Source: Rhipidocladum racemiflorum
Lineage: Eukaryota > Streptophyta > Magnoliopsida > Poales > Poaceae
DNA: 64,000 bases
NCBI GenBank assembly: GCA_036346355.1
Contig: CM070585.1
Location: 1,317,001 to 1,381,000, forward strand
Direction: 5' to 3'
Shown here: piece by piece, positions 1 to 12,154 of the stretch
Numbering within the stretch: the first letter of the stretch is position 1
Layout: every line of letters starts with the position of its first letter
The notes under the pieces: generated by a model
Told to the model about the DNA's origin: nothing
The model's database searches: none
The model's input: only the letters and a program-made list of their open reading frames with translations
Program-made: the position numbers and the translations under genes

Positions 1-769
1 AATCATAGAAATCACGCATTTGTGAAATTGATTACTAAATGATAAAGGGAAATGTGCATGGTCATAAACTCAACCTGAACCAATCTAGACTAAAAAAAAG
101 TATGACATCTCACATCTGCATGTATGACAAGGCCATACATATATAGTAGCAACATCAGCACAAAGCACATGAGATTTCTCAAGGTGATCACACTGCTTTG
201 ATGTGTGTAATGGCATAATTGCTCATTTGGTGGCCTTGCAACAATTGCCTAAGCCATTGTTAGCTCTAGTAGAAAAACCAAGTTCCAGTTTGACAAGCCA
301 TTGCCCTACAGGCTACAGCCCTGCACCATTCTAATTGACATAATTGACAAACGTAGAGTACCTAATAAATCAATTACAGCTACTAGGATGACTAAGGGCG
401 CTATGCTGCGCTAGTCACAAGAACAGTGAAAAGCAAAGAAGCATGATATATTTGCAGGTTAAGAGCTAATCTGTAGACCAGCAAGTCAAATTTGCATCAA
501 ACCACAAGTTGGTAAGGACACGAAGGATGCTTCTATAGACAACTAGTGCTACAAATCTCTCGTAGAGATATGCACTATTCAAGCTTAAATCATGATACTA
601 ATTTTTAGTTTGACGGGATAAAAAGGTAACAATTAAGGTGCCCCAACATTAGTGGTAGATACCTTATAATGTGACATTGACATCGGCGTAGATGGTTGAA
701 TCAATCAACATATGACCTAACAACAACAAATCGCGGCAAAGAATGCAAAGATACCGATATGGTGATACC
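1..769. other. Non-coding or intronic DNA, nothing recognised
   Basis: AT-rich sequence without an open frame that resembles a known protein. It lies immediately downstream (minus strand) of a splice donor at about 769/770, so it is probably the first intron of a minus-strand gene that continues off the left edge. No repeat or RNA gene was recognised. Confidence 0.4.
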
Positions 770-1030
770 TCAGATCCGGCAACCGGGCGGTTGACGAGGG
801 CGCTGGGGCTCGGCCGTGGGCGACGGGGCGTGGTGGAGGGCTCGACGAGGATCCGGCGTCAGACGGACGACGGCGCAAGGGCTTTGCGGTGGGACGAGGA
901 TCCGCGCTAGGCTTTCGGCGCGGGAGGGGCGCGATCGCTGCTGAGGCTCGACGCCGTTAGAGCGCGAGATCGCTGCATGGCGCTCAACGCCGTGGGACGC
1001 ATCGAGGCTCGACGCCGTGACGACGCGCAA
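770..1030 (-). other. Probable non-coding first exon (5' UTR) of a gene leaving the window
   Basis: A sharply GC-rich block in AT-rich surroundings. Read on the minus strand it ends with a good donor (CTGAG|GTATCACC). It has no convincing ATG-initiated frame, although it is partly open. Grass genes often begin with such a GC-rich leader exon followed by a long AT-rich intron, so a minus-strand gene whose coding exons lie left of base 1 is the best reading. It could instead be a gene fragment carried by a transposon: a hAT-like element lies about 80 bp upstream. No product can be named. Confidence 0.35.
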
Positions 1031-1110
1031 GAGGAAGGACCGAATCGGAAACGAGGATAGGATTTACCGATGATGAATGGTTCGGTTCGCCTACGCTGGA
1101 TCGTCGCTGC

Positions 1111-1348
1111 CTCCTTGAAAACGGGTTCACCGGATATCCGGTTTTATTTAACGGGTAATATCCGGATAAAAACGGGATGTATCCGTATCCGACGGATATT
1201 GGACGCCCCATATCCGTATCCGTATCCGGCTTTGACTACCCGGATCCGATCCGGATCCGACCGGATATAAAAATACCTTCTCGGATCCGGTTTTTTTCGG
1301 ATACGGTTCCGGATCGGGCGGGAAATATCCGACCCGTTTTCACCCCTA
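1111..1348. mobile_element. Small hAT-like non-autonomous element
   Basis: The two ends are imperfect inverted repeats sharing TGAAAACGGGT followed by GGATAT; the right end finishes ...CACCCCTA, as in many hAT termini. Between them is a dense set of short repeats (GGATATCC, TATCCG, CGGATCCG) on both strands, like the subterminal transposase-binding repeats of hAT elements. No transposase is encoded. A clean 8-bp target duplication was not found, so the exact ends are approximate. Confidence 0.45.
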
Positions 1349-1719
1349 CGTCCCTCCCTTGTCTTCCCCTCTTGAGAACTGCAGCACGATATATTATACA
1401 GCTCGTAAACCCAACATTGATAGGCTCGCATGTTGCGTGCTGACCTGCAGAGTTCTGTCTAAATAAAACATCTCCAGACGCTCGATTTTCTATGAACATC
1501 GAGCAAAAATGGCTTAAAAATCAGACACCGAATTTTTTTTTTCTTTTTTAAAAAATAATTTTAAAATTCTTCAATTTTTAATGGTTTTAAACTCCATATT
1601 ACTGATTTTTAAACAAATTTTTCGATATCAATACCATTAACCGCTGCCCTGCAGGACCGCAGTACTCGTGGACAAAACTGACCCGATAGGCTTCCATAGG
1701 GCGTCTCCGCGGGAATTAA

Positions 1720-1990
1720 GGCCCAGTTCATTTCAGCTTCTGGATTGTGGATTCTGGATTATAGAAGAAGCTGCTTTTAATTATGGAAGAATCGGGTCAA
1801 GCTGGCTACAACTTCTAGATTCCGGACCAAGCCGGTGAGAATCAGCAAGAATCAGGTTTCAGACAGCTCCTGATTCTATATAGAAATCAGCTTTTGATTC
1901 TCAGAGAAGCTGTCCAGAATACTCCCGTTCGGCAAATAATCAGTTTTTTTTTTAAGCAGAAGCTGTCCAGAAACTAAAACGAACGGGGCC
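1720..1990. mobile_element. Tourist-like MITE, 271 bp, TAA target duplication
   Basis: Terminal inverted repeats begin GGCCC.GTTC.TTT.AG.TTCTGGA at both ends, and the element is flanked by TAA at 1717-1719 and 1991-1993. Size, TIR style and TAA duplication fit the Tourist/PIF-Harbinger MITE superfamily. The interior is a run of complementary CTGATT/AATCAG and AGAAGCTG motifs, so it can fold into a long hairpin. A related left half occurs at 58771-58856. Confidence 0.8.
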
Positions 1991-2391
1991 TAAAACGGTT
2001 GAACGAGAACTGAGAACAGTAAATAATATGGAGCACATGGGAATGAGAAGAATGCGTTGCCGGTGAAGTGAGAATGTTACCGGCAATGTTTGGCTCGAGC
2101 GACATAGCATGGGTTTGGTCCATCCGAACCCTTTCCTCTTTTTCCTACCATCCCTGTGCTTACAAGGGATGGAGCTGCTCTATTCCCAAACCAAACAAAA
2201 ACATGAGAATCCAGCTGATGCTAAGACCAGCCCATTCCTCAAATCTACACCCCGGTAATTGATCAAGGTACAAAGTTGACCCTGACTTTTTTTTTGTCAG
2301 AGCGTAATCTAGTAAGAATGGTCATTTCATTCTCACTCTTTCCAAACAAGTGTGGTAGGTAGGTTCCCATTTACGGTTTCCACCTGTGTAG

Positions 2392-2575
2392 CAGGGTTCC
2401 ACTTTTCAATCACGAAAAACCGTTCAAAGAAATGGGTTAGCGAAAATCGGTAAAAATCGTTCGAATTTCGCTTGAACAGTAGCGGTTTTCAACGAAATGC
2501 TTTTTCGAACCGTAGCGGTAAGGTCGGATTTCACGAAATCCGAGCGGTTTTCAACGAAATGCTTTTTTGAAGGCT
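2392..2575. repeat. hAT-like terminal fragment with AACCGCT/AGCGGTT repeats
   Basis: Begins CAGGGTTCCAC, a hAT-type terminus, and continues with interspersed AAAACCG, AGCGGTTTTCAACGAAATGCTTTTT and CGAAAT motifs. One 22-bp stretch is present twice (about 2482 and 2549). No matching opposite terminus was found, so this is a truncated or degenerate element. Confidence 0.35.
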
Positions 2576-4209
2576 GTCAGTTCACTTAACTGAGCGCAAG
2601 AAGACCTTAGACCTGCCTGATAGGCTGATAGTGGTAGGGTTATCCGTTTATGCAGGCCTCTGTAAAACTGGGCAACTTGCAGCAAGCTGCAGTATTGCTC
2701 CTTTTGGACCATCCAGCTTCCAAGTGCTGTGCTAGAAGACATGCGAGTATTGCTTAGACCTGCAGTATTGCTCCTTTTGCTCCAGGGAGTTAGCTTAGAG
2801 AAGTAGGAATATAAAGGTCAAGAGAAATAAAAACTTACTTGTACGCCTTCCAGCTTGAAGAGCGAGTTCAGTGTCTGTTTTAAGAGCTATATCGAGCGCC
2901 TTGACAGAATGTGTTGATGCTCCACTGAAACAAGTCACGAAATTGTTGAAATAGTTGTAGAATGATTGGAGCATGTGGCTCTACAGCGATTCAAAAAAAA
3001 AAAACAAGATATCTGACGATCCTATCACGGGAATTTTCATATATAAATCAGAGTGATGGATTCCACCCCTTCCTTTATATAGCGCATGTGCAACAGGGGG
3101 CCACAACCAATATGGTTAGTTGCGCCCCCGATCAGGGCGCGAGATCAACCCAACACAGAGATCAAGACGGCAAACAATACAACAGCTGCCCATTAAACGC
3201 ATGTTTAAAAAAATTGCTCTGGAAAGAAACATATTTTAGCTCAAACAGAAAGCAGTGCACATATTATTGCTTTACAAATGAAAATAATTAGTGGATTGCT
3301 AATAGAAAGAAGATACTCGTACCTTGAAATGTATGTAACTCCTGTTTCTTTCTCCAATTTTTTCATTGTATCAATCGTCGCATTTCCAGATGCCTGCAGT
3401 TAAAAAACCAAAACTGTTACTCACATTCAGCACAACCCACACAGAATTCAGAAACCGTTGCTTTCAACAAAACAGCATTGCAACTAGCACACATCTTTAT
3501 GAAACCTATCAATGTAACTCGTCAGCTTATCTCACAAAAAAAGGGTAACCCATCAGTTATTGCTAGGAAGTAAACGAAGAAAAGATTTTTTTTTTTTGCT
3601 TACTTGTACATTATATTCATCCTAATTTGAAAAATGAGAGTACACAAGGCAGGAATAGAGCAAAACTAAGATATAGTCAAGTTGAAAAGATCAACGGAAG
3701 TAACTAAGACAGAGCAAAACGAAGTATGCTCACTGCCTCCTTGTCAACCAGACGTAAACCTGGAGCAGTTTTCCTTCTTTCCAATATGCATGCTGGACGA
3801 GTAGCATCAACCATGGCCTGAACAAATCAGCACCAGCAAATGACAAGGACATGATCGAGAACGAATCACAAGGTTTACTCAAATATCGTATCTGAAGAAT
3901 CGGACTTTGCCTGGAAAAGTGATATCTATCAGGAAAAGTATGTAAGGGATGCATAGAGCGACTTTTCAAATATCATGACATACCCAAGGCCCTAAGACAA
4001 ACAAGAATCAAATTTTAAGTTCATCTGGGAATCAAATTTGTGCACTAAATTGAATATGAACTCTAGTTAACATGAAATTCAGCACAACCCTTTCAGCAAC
4101 AATAATGCTCCGAGCACACCCTTAATAGAGATAATGAAAATGGGAAAAACATGTTAAGACTTAAATAGATAGCCCAACTTCTAAACCTTAACTACTACCA
4201 AATATAATA

Positions 4210-4450
4210 CTCCCTCCGTTTCTTTTTATAAGGCGTATTTGGTTTCGTTAGGACAAGACTTTGACCAACGATTACTTCATTAATATATCATTTATGCAAT
4301 ACAAAATCATAATTATATATAAGTACTTTTGAATACAAATCTGCTAATATCAATTTTGTGTCATAAAAATTATATGCTAATAGAGTAATTGTTGGTCAAA
4401 ACCTTGTCCTAACGAAACTAAATACGCCTTATAAAAAGAAACGGAGGGAG
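4210..4450. mobile_element. Stowaway-like MITE, 241 bp, TA target duplication
   Basis: Starts CTCCCTCCGTTTCTTTTTAT and ends with its reverse complement. The match continues inward (AAGGCGTATTTGGTTTCGTTAGGACAAG) for more than 40 bp. TA flanks both ends (4208-4209, 4451-4452). It sits in an intron of the QPT pseudogene, 19 bp beyond the donor of the exon ending at 4470. There is no coding capacity. Confidence 0.92.
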
Positions 4451-5674
4451 TAGTTGTTAGGCATTTTACCATATAGTTTGCCAAATTGCAATCCCTTATG
4501 GACATAATTTCCATCATTTTCAAACCATTCAACCTGCAAAGTTGGCCAAGAAAGAACAATAGGTAGTAGGTACAATCAATATCACCTGCAATACATATAG
4601 AATCACATCCTGCCAAAACATCAAGTGGGCGAAACTATGCAATGGAAATACCTTTAATGAAGGATCAACTTGGTTAAATATCATATCAGCTAGGCTTATT
4701 CCAGCGATGACACCATCCGTCTAAGCAATAAAGCTGGCTTCAGCTTTCACATCAGTTGGCATGGTGGCCAAACAAGACATCCCCTGAGGTGCTAACAGAC
4801 ATTTACAGCATTCTCATACTTAGATATGGCCATCCATTAAAAAACAGACAATAGTTTCAATATCAAAAGGAGAAGAAAACTCAAATTGCATAGCAACTTG
4901 TAAAGAACAGACCTCACTGGAGCTTAAGGAAGCCTCATAAGCTAAGAAGAAAGCTCCAGACATGATTGGATGAGAATATGGACCCAAGATGAAAACAAAT
5001 GGATGCTTTCTATTTCTCGCTCTGCCTTCGTAACAATACGAAACTTCAGGCGTTGACACGAAAATAACAATAGATTGATTTTAAACCTCTGATTAAGACA
5101 CTTTTTTCTATGGTAGACGATGACAACATTACAACAATAATAACAACTCAATAAGACACTTCTTAACCTCGGAATCCCACTTGCGGCAAATTGGAAAAAG
5201 AAAAATATGGTATTATCTCGCAATCGATCAATCTTCGGGTGAGAGATAGTAGACTAGCTTTTCTACTAACTCTTAAATGGCAAGGACAGATCCTAGAACC
5301 ACCGCTTCACTCCTTAAACTGCGAAGAGTCGGCACCTGAAACTATAGGACGAGCTAGCTTAAGCTGGATTTGATGTCCGCAGGTCCAATTGTGATAACGG
5401 CGTACCAAGAAGCACTGTGAAACCAAAGAGGTGGTACGGATGAATGCAACATGCAAGCAAACTTTCTCTCTACGACATTCGAGCACTCGGGCAGCTGTGC
5501 AAACCAAATTTGACGGGACGAAAAATGTGCGAGCACTCCGAATCATTCCAGTGATGAAGCATACTAAGAATGTACGGCGCACGTCGCACCATGTAAAATT
5601 TATTTATTTATTTCCAAAAAAAGGCTGCAGGATGACCGTAATTTTTTTTTTTCCGGAGCAATCTCAAAAAAATT

Positions 5675-5778
5675 GGATGGGTAGGAGCCGTCTACGAATT
5701 CGCTTAACCATGAGTTCATTTTTTTCGGAGTGACCTCTAAAAATGGGATGGGTAGGAGCCGTCTACGAATTTGCGTAA
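5675..5778. repeat. Two-copy tandem repeat, ~71-bp period
   Basis: The segment GGATGGGTAGGAGCCGTCTACGAATT occurs at 5675 and 5746 with related flanks (AATT....CGGAG..A.CTC.AAAA). It lies in the long first intron of the QPT pseudogene, just left of a longer tandem array. Confidence 0.8.
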
Positions 5779-5804
5779 TCACTCGGAGAAAACGGAGAAA
5801 GGGT

Positions 5805-6410
5805 CTTCCTTTGCCGAGTTTAACACTCTATACGTTCACCGGTGAATAATACATTTTCAAAAAAAAACTATAGAGATACAGCTCGAGTTACAAAAAAAAA
5901 ATAGAGATAGAGATGTACACATATTTTTTTAACGAATTTGGTTAACACTCTATTATTACCAGGTCAACCTCCTTTTGTTGAGTTTAACATTCTATGTGTT
6001 AACCGGGTAATAATACATGTTCCGAAAAAATATTAGAGATGCCAACCTTCTTTTGTCGAGTTTAACACTCTATACGTTCACCGGTGAATAATACATTTTC
6101 AAAAAAAAAAACTATAGAGATACAGCTCGAGTTACAAAAAAAAAAATAGAGATAGAGATGTACACATATTTTTTTAACGAATTTGGTTAACACTCTATTA
6201 TTACCAGGTCAACCTTCTTTTGTTGAGTTTAACATTCTATGTGTTAACCAGGTAATGATACATGTTCCGAAAAAATATTAGAGATGCCAACCTTCTTTTG
6301 TCGAGTTTAACACTCTATGCGTTCACCGAGTAATAATACATGTTTCGAAAAATATTAGAGATCGAGTTGAAAAAAAGTCTAGAGATTAGAGTTCGAGCTG
6401 GGAAAAAAGT
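5805..6410. repeat. ~243-bp tandem repeat, about 2.5 copies
   Basis: Three starts of GAGTTTAACACTCTAT.CGTTCACC are spaced 242 and 245 bp apart (near 5821, 6063, 6308). Each is followed by the same order of motifs: AATAATACAT, TATAGAGATACAGCTCGAG, GATGTACACATATTTTTTTAACG, TTGAGTTTAACATTCTATG. The third copy is incomplete. The copies differ mostly in A-run length, which suggests recent duplication. The array lies inside the QPT pseudogene's first intron. Confidence 0.9.
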
Positions 6411-6924
6411 TTAGAGATAGAGTTGTACACATATTCCTGTTGATGAAAATATTTTTTTTAGGAAAAACGGAGAAAGGACTTAGACGTAAGGGGCGGGGAC
6501 CTATTTGCTAATTTTTTGGACCTAAGCGCTACCCTAAAAAATTAGAAAAGGACTCGTTCGAGATTTGTATTTAACGGGATTTTTTTTCTGTAAAGTAACG
6601 AACCGAGGGACCTAAACGCTAATTGAAAACGTTTTTCTTACCTCACAAAAAACTACAAAGGATTTATTTGTAATTTACAGGGACCCATCCGTAAATTGGA
6701 GAAAGCGAGAGAGTTTTTTTTGCAAAATGGGGGGAGTGACGTGGAGGGGCTGAGCTCTCTCCAAATCTTCCCCATATAATAGAGTTGATATGCGTTATGT
6801 ACGCCGGGGGCGAGGGCGATATCATCCTTGAGGTCGTAGGTAGGGTGCACCGGCGGTGGCACGGGTGACCGGGGCGCCTGCGCCTTGGCGGACATGGAGG
6901 CTGTTAGCCGGATGGCCACATTTA

Positions 6925-7301
6925 GGCCCCGTTTGGCAATTTGGAATAGGGTCGTTTCTACTAGATTCTGGAAGAAACCCAACCAAATGGGCTAAAGCTT
7001 GGAACGATTCTCCTCGGAATGTTTCTTCTTTTTCCACTTTGTGGCCGAATCAATCTCAACCCCGTTCCACCCGATTCACAGAATCCTACCTGAAACGATT
7101 CTACCAAGCCGTGTGGGCCGTGTGGCACCGCACCTGGCGCCGGTGGTTCATCCGAAGCCGTAAATCACGTGCGAGCGATTCTGATTTTACCAGTTTTGCG
7201 GTAGGTGGTGGCCAGGACGAGGTTTTTCCGTTGTGCCGAGGCGGATTGGCACCGGTGCTACATCTTGACCTCAAGATGCGACAGAACCGAACCAAACGGG
7301 C
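6925..7301. mobile_element. Tourist-like MITE, ~377 bp
   Basis: The left end GGCCCCGTTTGGCAAT is the inverted counterpart of the right end ..GAACCAAACGGGC. The body is not related to the flanking gene. The flanks (TTTA on the left, TAGC on the right) do not give a clean TAA duplication. It lies 30 bp upstream of the ATG of the QPT pseudogene, i.e. in its leader or promoter. Confidence 0.55.
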
Positions 7302-8380
7302 TAGCTTTTCTGACAAGTAGCTTTCAGCTAAATTGTATGGCTGAAATACTATACGGCTGAGCTGAAGAGATTTGTTGTTTAGTAGTATAACTTTTAGGCT
7401 TGAGGGGTGCAGATCGGGAATATGGTAAAAAGTGTGGGACTTGGGATTTTATATTTGGTAAGAGGTAGGTAATTTTCTTTAACTCTAAAGACAAAGTCAA
7501 AATCGCAACGGAAACTACCCCATAGTAGTTTTTTTTTTACTTTCAACTTCTCTTTATACAAATAGAGTACTAGCTTTGTGCTTCCAAATACGAAGAAACC
7601 AACTATTTGGAATAGTTTCTGGCTTCTAAAGAGGAGAAGCTAAAACTGAAGCCGTCCTAGATAGAACCCTAGTCTAGTGGTGCATGAATGACTTCTTATG
7701 TCAGGTATTCCACGACCAAACATACACAACTTTACATCTTTCAACGATACTTGCATTTGTGGTTGACATATTATTAGAGTTGGCTCGAAAAACATCACTG
7801 GAGAAATATGTTACTTTATCCATCTAAGTTTATAGACGTAATTTTTCTTGTCATATAGACCAATAAGATACTAAAAATAACTTGACTACCTCTAATTATT
7901 GTCTCTTAGCACTACATTCAATGCATGCATTAGAGAATATAACGTAAAATATGTGTATTTATTATGGTACAATGGGAACGTCAGACTAATTTTACATTAA
8001 AATATAAAATACAACTTATATTTACAAATAAAATCATTAAAAAAAATACATCATCTAAACTTGGACAATGGAGTAATCAGAGCACCTCCTCCGACTCCAA
8101 GTTTAGAGCGCAAACAAATTGAATGACTGAAAACGACGACTAGAGGGGATGAATAGAAGCCAAATAAAATTTCCTCAAAGAATTCAAACCACCCATAGAA
8201 CAGACGAACAAACTGCACAATCTAAACATGTGGTCGGATGAACAGTAAACGCCGGCCAAGTGGTCGTATGAATAGTATCCCCGACCAAGAAGTCGAATAA
8301 ACAGCAACCCAAACAAGTGGTAGGATGAACAATGAAATCAGCACTGGGCCTGTGAACAGCAAGTCAGCACAATCTCAAAA
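7302..8380. other. Intergenic; possible degenerate MITE
   Basis: No gene seen. Between about 7811 and 8072 the ends (TACTTTATCCATCTAAGTTT and the inverse of AAACTTGGACAATGGAGTA) are weakly inverted and Stowaway-like, but the match is too poor for a firm call. The remainder shows no recognised structure. Confidence 0.35.
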
Positions 8381-9483
8381 TCAAGAATCGATGTAATTTT
8401 TGATCGGCTGATCCAAAACCCGTGAAACTTTATATGCACCTTTCTATAGATGTCAGAAACCTATTCCAACCTTCAATCACAAGGATTGACGTCCAAGTTC
8501 TAACATTTTTCCATATTAGTTAAGGTTGCATTAAAATCGAGTCAAACACAAAAACTTCGCCCTCAGCTTGCTCGTGGGGTTTTGATGATCAAGACGATCT
8601 TGGATGACCTTCCACATGTCACAGCAGGAAACAATACCAAAGAAACACCCTCAAACGAAGAAGAACACGATGTACTAAAAATATTTCTTCTCTCAAGCAA
8701 AAGACCGTTTTCTTGCAGGAAAATAGAAGAGGGAGTTGTAACTGACTTAGATGATTGAAATATGATCTATTAGAAGATTCATTCATCCTTGCGTCAAAAG
8801 AAAATGAGGGAGGGAGAGATCAATAAATCAAGAAGATCAAAAACTCGAGAGAAAAGGGTAGCTAAAACTTGAGTAAAACTTGATTTCTATTTCAGCTGAG
8901 AGGAATTGTTACAAAGCCTCATTGCCAGGTGGGCGAAGCTCAAGAGAGCATAAGAAAACCAAAATCTTCTCACAAGATATCCCTCCACCCCTCTACTTAT
9001 TGCACTCTAGAAGTAACCTCCACCCTTAGATGACCACTTGGCCCTCAAGAAACCTCATCAAGGGCTGAGTTTCACTCCCTCGCTCGTACATAGGCTACCC
9101 ACAACCCAACAAAACAATGGGTTTTGATCAACATCCAACAACCCTAACTTAACCGCTACTACACCCGCGAACCTTTGATCCGACGATCCTCCTTCATTTG
9201 AGTAGGGCTTAAATTAGCATCTTATACATCCACTCGCCATCTCGTCTTGCAGCCACTCCCCGGCCTCAGTCATCTTCCGAGGTCACTTTGACCATCTAGA
9301 CCTCAGCTCTCCAAGCCTAGTCGCGGTCTACTCCGCCTCACCGTGACCTAGCTCCGAAGTCCTGCAACCATCATAGACAAGCACAACATCAGATATCATT
9401 GTTCAACATAAGCAAACAATAATCAGCTGACTAAGTTAGTCCCTGACCACTTTCGGCCACGGCCACTTAAGGCTACCACCAGT

Positions 9484-12154
9484 TGCACCATCAAGGATAA
9501 CTGGCTAGATGGGGTGAATAGAAGGTTTTTAAATTCTCAACTCTAATTGTAATAATTTAAACAAGTAATACTAGAATTGAGAATTTTAACAATTAAGACC
9601 TAAAATGACTAGGTTTCACTAAGTGCGCTAACAACTTAAGTCTAAACAAGTAACACAATCCTAGATAGAGTAGCAAACACAAGAGAATATTATGAATGTA
9701 AATTTGCGCAAATGAACAAAAGAGAGCAAACCACAAGAGATTGATAGGATGATTTTTTCAATGGTCTTAGAGACTTTCCGGTCTCCCCTAATCCACGTTG
9801 AGGAAGTTTGATCCAATCAAGCCAACTCCTTATGCAAATAAGCCTTCCCTCGACACTACTGGTAGCTCTTCCTCGCTTTGGTTAGGTGAGCTTTGGCCTT
9901 CGCAAACCACCGGGTCTTCTCACAAACTCCTTTGAGAAGATCACCGATTCTCATGCCTCTAAACCGTTTAGGAGGCGGCAACTCCCAAGAGAATAGAGTG
10001 ATGATGTTTACTTGAGGTTGATTCAAGTATCTAATCGGCTTATACTAGAATTGTGCACTTGAATGCTCTTATCTATCTCAAAATGAGAATGTAATGCACT
10101 TGAAAAAGAAAAAAAAGACTTGCTAGAGCTCACAGATGTGCAATGAATGTCTAAGAAACTCTATTGATGCGGTTGTGAGGCTATTTATTGCAGGTGTGGG
10201 GGTATTTATAGCCCCCACCAACAATTCCAACTATTGGGGGGCAAAACTCTAAAAAATTCAGCAATAGTGGTACTACCGCGCGTGCAAAGCCCAGTAGTAC
10301 CGCACCTTGTCCGACGGTTGGATTAGTGCATTTAATGCGGTAGGTAAGAGACGTTAAATGAGGCCTGGTACTATTGACGCACAAAGTGTGGTAGAACCGA
10401 CTTGGAGCCTATCTGAAAAATGAATATCGACATAAAATATGCGGTACTACTGAATCCTGGTTGTACTGACTTTTTCGCAGCGGTACTACCGGCGTTCAAA
10501 ATACAGAGAGCCTGCTCAAAAACATCTTTTGTTGTAAAATAACTACTAAGTAGGAGCTCGGTACTACCGACCTCTGATAGTACCACACTTTATTCGTCGG
10601 TAGCTCCGGCTACAAAAAATCGCACAGAAGGGTGCTTCTGTTAAAAAGTTACCGCTCAAAGGCTCGGTACTGATGAGGACATCACTACCATGCATACGGC
10701 CATGCCTACAAACCCAATTGAAGCCAACAATGTAATACAAGGGCAAATTACTCGAGCTTGCGCACGTCAATTCAATTACCAGGTGAATGCGTTCCTCGGG
10801 TTGCATACAAATAATTTAATGAATGGAATGCTATTTAATCCTTGTGATGATTTTATTGTCCTTAGGAACCAAGGAGAAGGACTCCCAAACGTCAAGCATG
10901 AAGCCAATTCTTCCGGTGCACAAGTTCAACTCGGATTCGGCCTCCAGGACAGCACCAACTTCAAACGACCATAACTTTTGATCCACAAGGGTGTTTGAGG
11001 TCTATGAGTATTGGTTTGAAAGGTTTCGACGTCCTCTTTCCAACGGATCCGGCCCCATCTCCAAATTCCTTACGAGTCAACGGGAATCTGCAAAACAAGT
11101 TCGGTCATCTTTCCAAATCCGAGTCAAACTAGGAATAGGAGTCCTATTCGGCCATGGAAGTGTTTTGGACGCCCCAAGCCTGGTTTTGGCCTCCTATTTC
11201 TCCTATAAATAGCTAGGGAGTCCCCCAAAATAACTGGGGTTTTGGTTATTTGATAGTTTAGCCTTTTGCTACTATTTTGAGTCTTTTAGACGTGCTTAAC
11301 GGCCGCCTAACAAGCTCCTTGTATCGGAACCCCAACTTTTCAATACTTCATCTATATTTGCAATTTTAGATTGCTTTTGCCTTGTTCTTGCTGATTCTTC
11401 GATTGCTTGCAGGAATAGATCTTCGTGATCAGGTTGATAGTGCCCACGGCAAGGTCAATAACCATCTGGAGTTGGTTTAGCGATTGCTAAGGCGCATTGT
11501 CGTTGTACGTTGTAGTCGGATCGTCAAAGTCGTCTCCTCCCAAATCGAAGGTTATCATTCTCATCGAAAGATCGGGACACCCAGTGTACATCAGGTACTA
11601 CCACACCTGTGGTACTACCGAGTTTTGCATTGCAGCACGCCGCCCTAGAGAGAAGAGACTAAACACAAGAATGTTGCTCTCTGGAATATATCTACCGATA
11701 AGTAAAACTCGGTACTACTGAGAAGCAGTAGTATCGACCATGCAGCGGCGGTAGTGCCGACTTTACTAAATATGCAAAAATGACTTTGAGAGCCAAGTCC
11801 AAATGCAACTAAGGAATGCTTTTTGAAAAGATTTCGAGCCAATTAACCTTAATCAAATTCAAACTACTTGGCATCACTTCCTCTTGATAGTACGACATCT
11901 ATTATAGCAATATGATCTTTTACTTCTAACTCCGAGATCGATAAAATTACATAAAAGGTCCTAAATACAATTATACCTTGACTTCATGTTTTTAGTCTCC
12001 TTTTCTTGTTATTTTTACCTCACAAGATTTTCTTTTTCATGTGCCGTAATAGAGACCAACCTATTCTCACACACTCAAAAGAAATCATTAGTCTTTTAAT
12101 ATGATTATCATTAATTACCAAAAACCAAATAAAGTTAGAGGCATATATACTTCA
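9484..12154 (-). mobile_element. Solo LTR A, itself interrupted by solo LTR B
   Basis: Begins TGCACC and ends ACTTCA (TG...CA). It is flanked by the 5-bp duplication CCAGT (9479-9483 and 12155-12159), the signature of LTR-retrotransposon integration. Removing the nested element leaves about 1.74 kb. TATAAATA on the minus strand (10210-10203) marks its probable promoter and orientation. It is rich in GGTACTACCG/CGGTAGTACC short motifs. No gag-pol was seen, so it looks like the product of LTR-LTR recombination. Confidence 0.7.
10671..11593 (+). mobile_element. Solo LTR B nested in LTR A
   Basis: A 923-bp segment starting TGATG and ending CATCA, with the 5-bp duplication GGTAC on both sides (10666-10670, 11594-11598). 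It has a plus-strand promoter-like TATAAATAG at 11204-11212 in the expected mid-to-late LTR position. Frames in it resemble the translated leader or LTR stretches of plant gypsy elements (ITRA.ARQ.NYQVN; LGFGLQDS), but there is no enzyme domain. GGTACT is also part of the host LTR's repeat vocabulary, so the TSD alone would be weak evidence. Together with TG...CA and the TATA box it is good. Confidence 0.75.

Larger units (their letters stand above)
2839..6895 (-). pseudogene. QPT: Quinolinate phosphoribosyltransferase (nicotinate-nucleotide pyrophosphorylase, carboxylating) pseudogene
   Basis: QPT converts quinolinate and PRPP to nicotinate mononucleotide in de novo NAD synthesis. Seven exon remnants occur in the correct order and strand. 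6895-6806 is the N-terminus (VPPPVHPTYDLK). 4783-4652 holds CLATMPTDV..DGVIAGISLADMIF. 4533-4470 is VEWFENDGNYVHKGLQFG. 4120-4071 is CARSIIVAERVVLNFM. 3817-3734 is ILERRKTAPGLRLVDKEA. 3393-3323 is ASGNATIDTMKKL. 2924-2839 is HSVKALDIALKTDTELAL. Splice sites survive around most, so this is an unprocessed copy. It is dead: the second remnant lost two bases after GATGTC and has TAG (4723-4721) where the family has Lys; the EDAGDRG segment, RMSGIATMTK and the whole central block (GGGKNHR..IKDNH to the DNMV region) are absent. A functional QPT must lie elsewhere. Confidence 0.88.
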
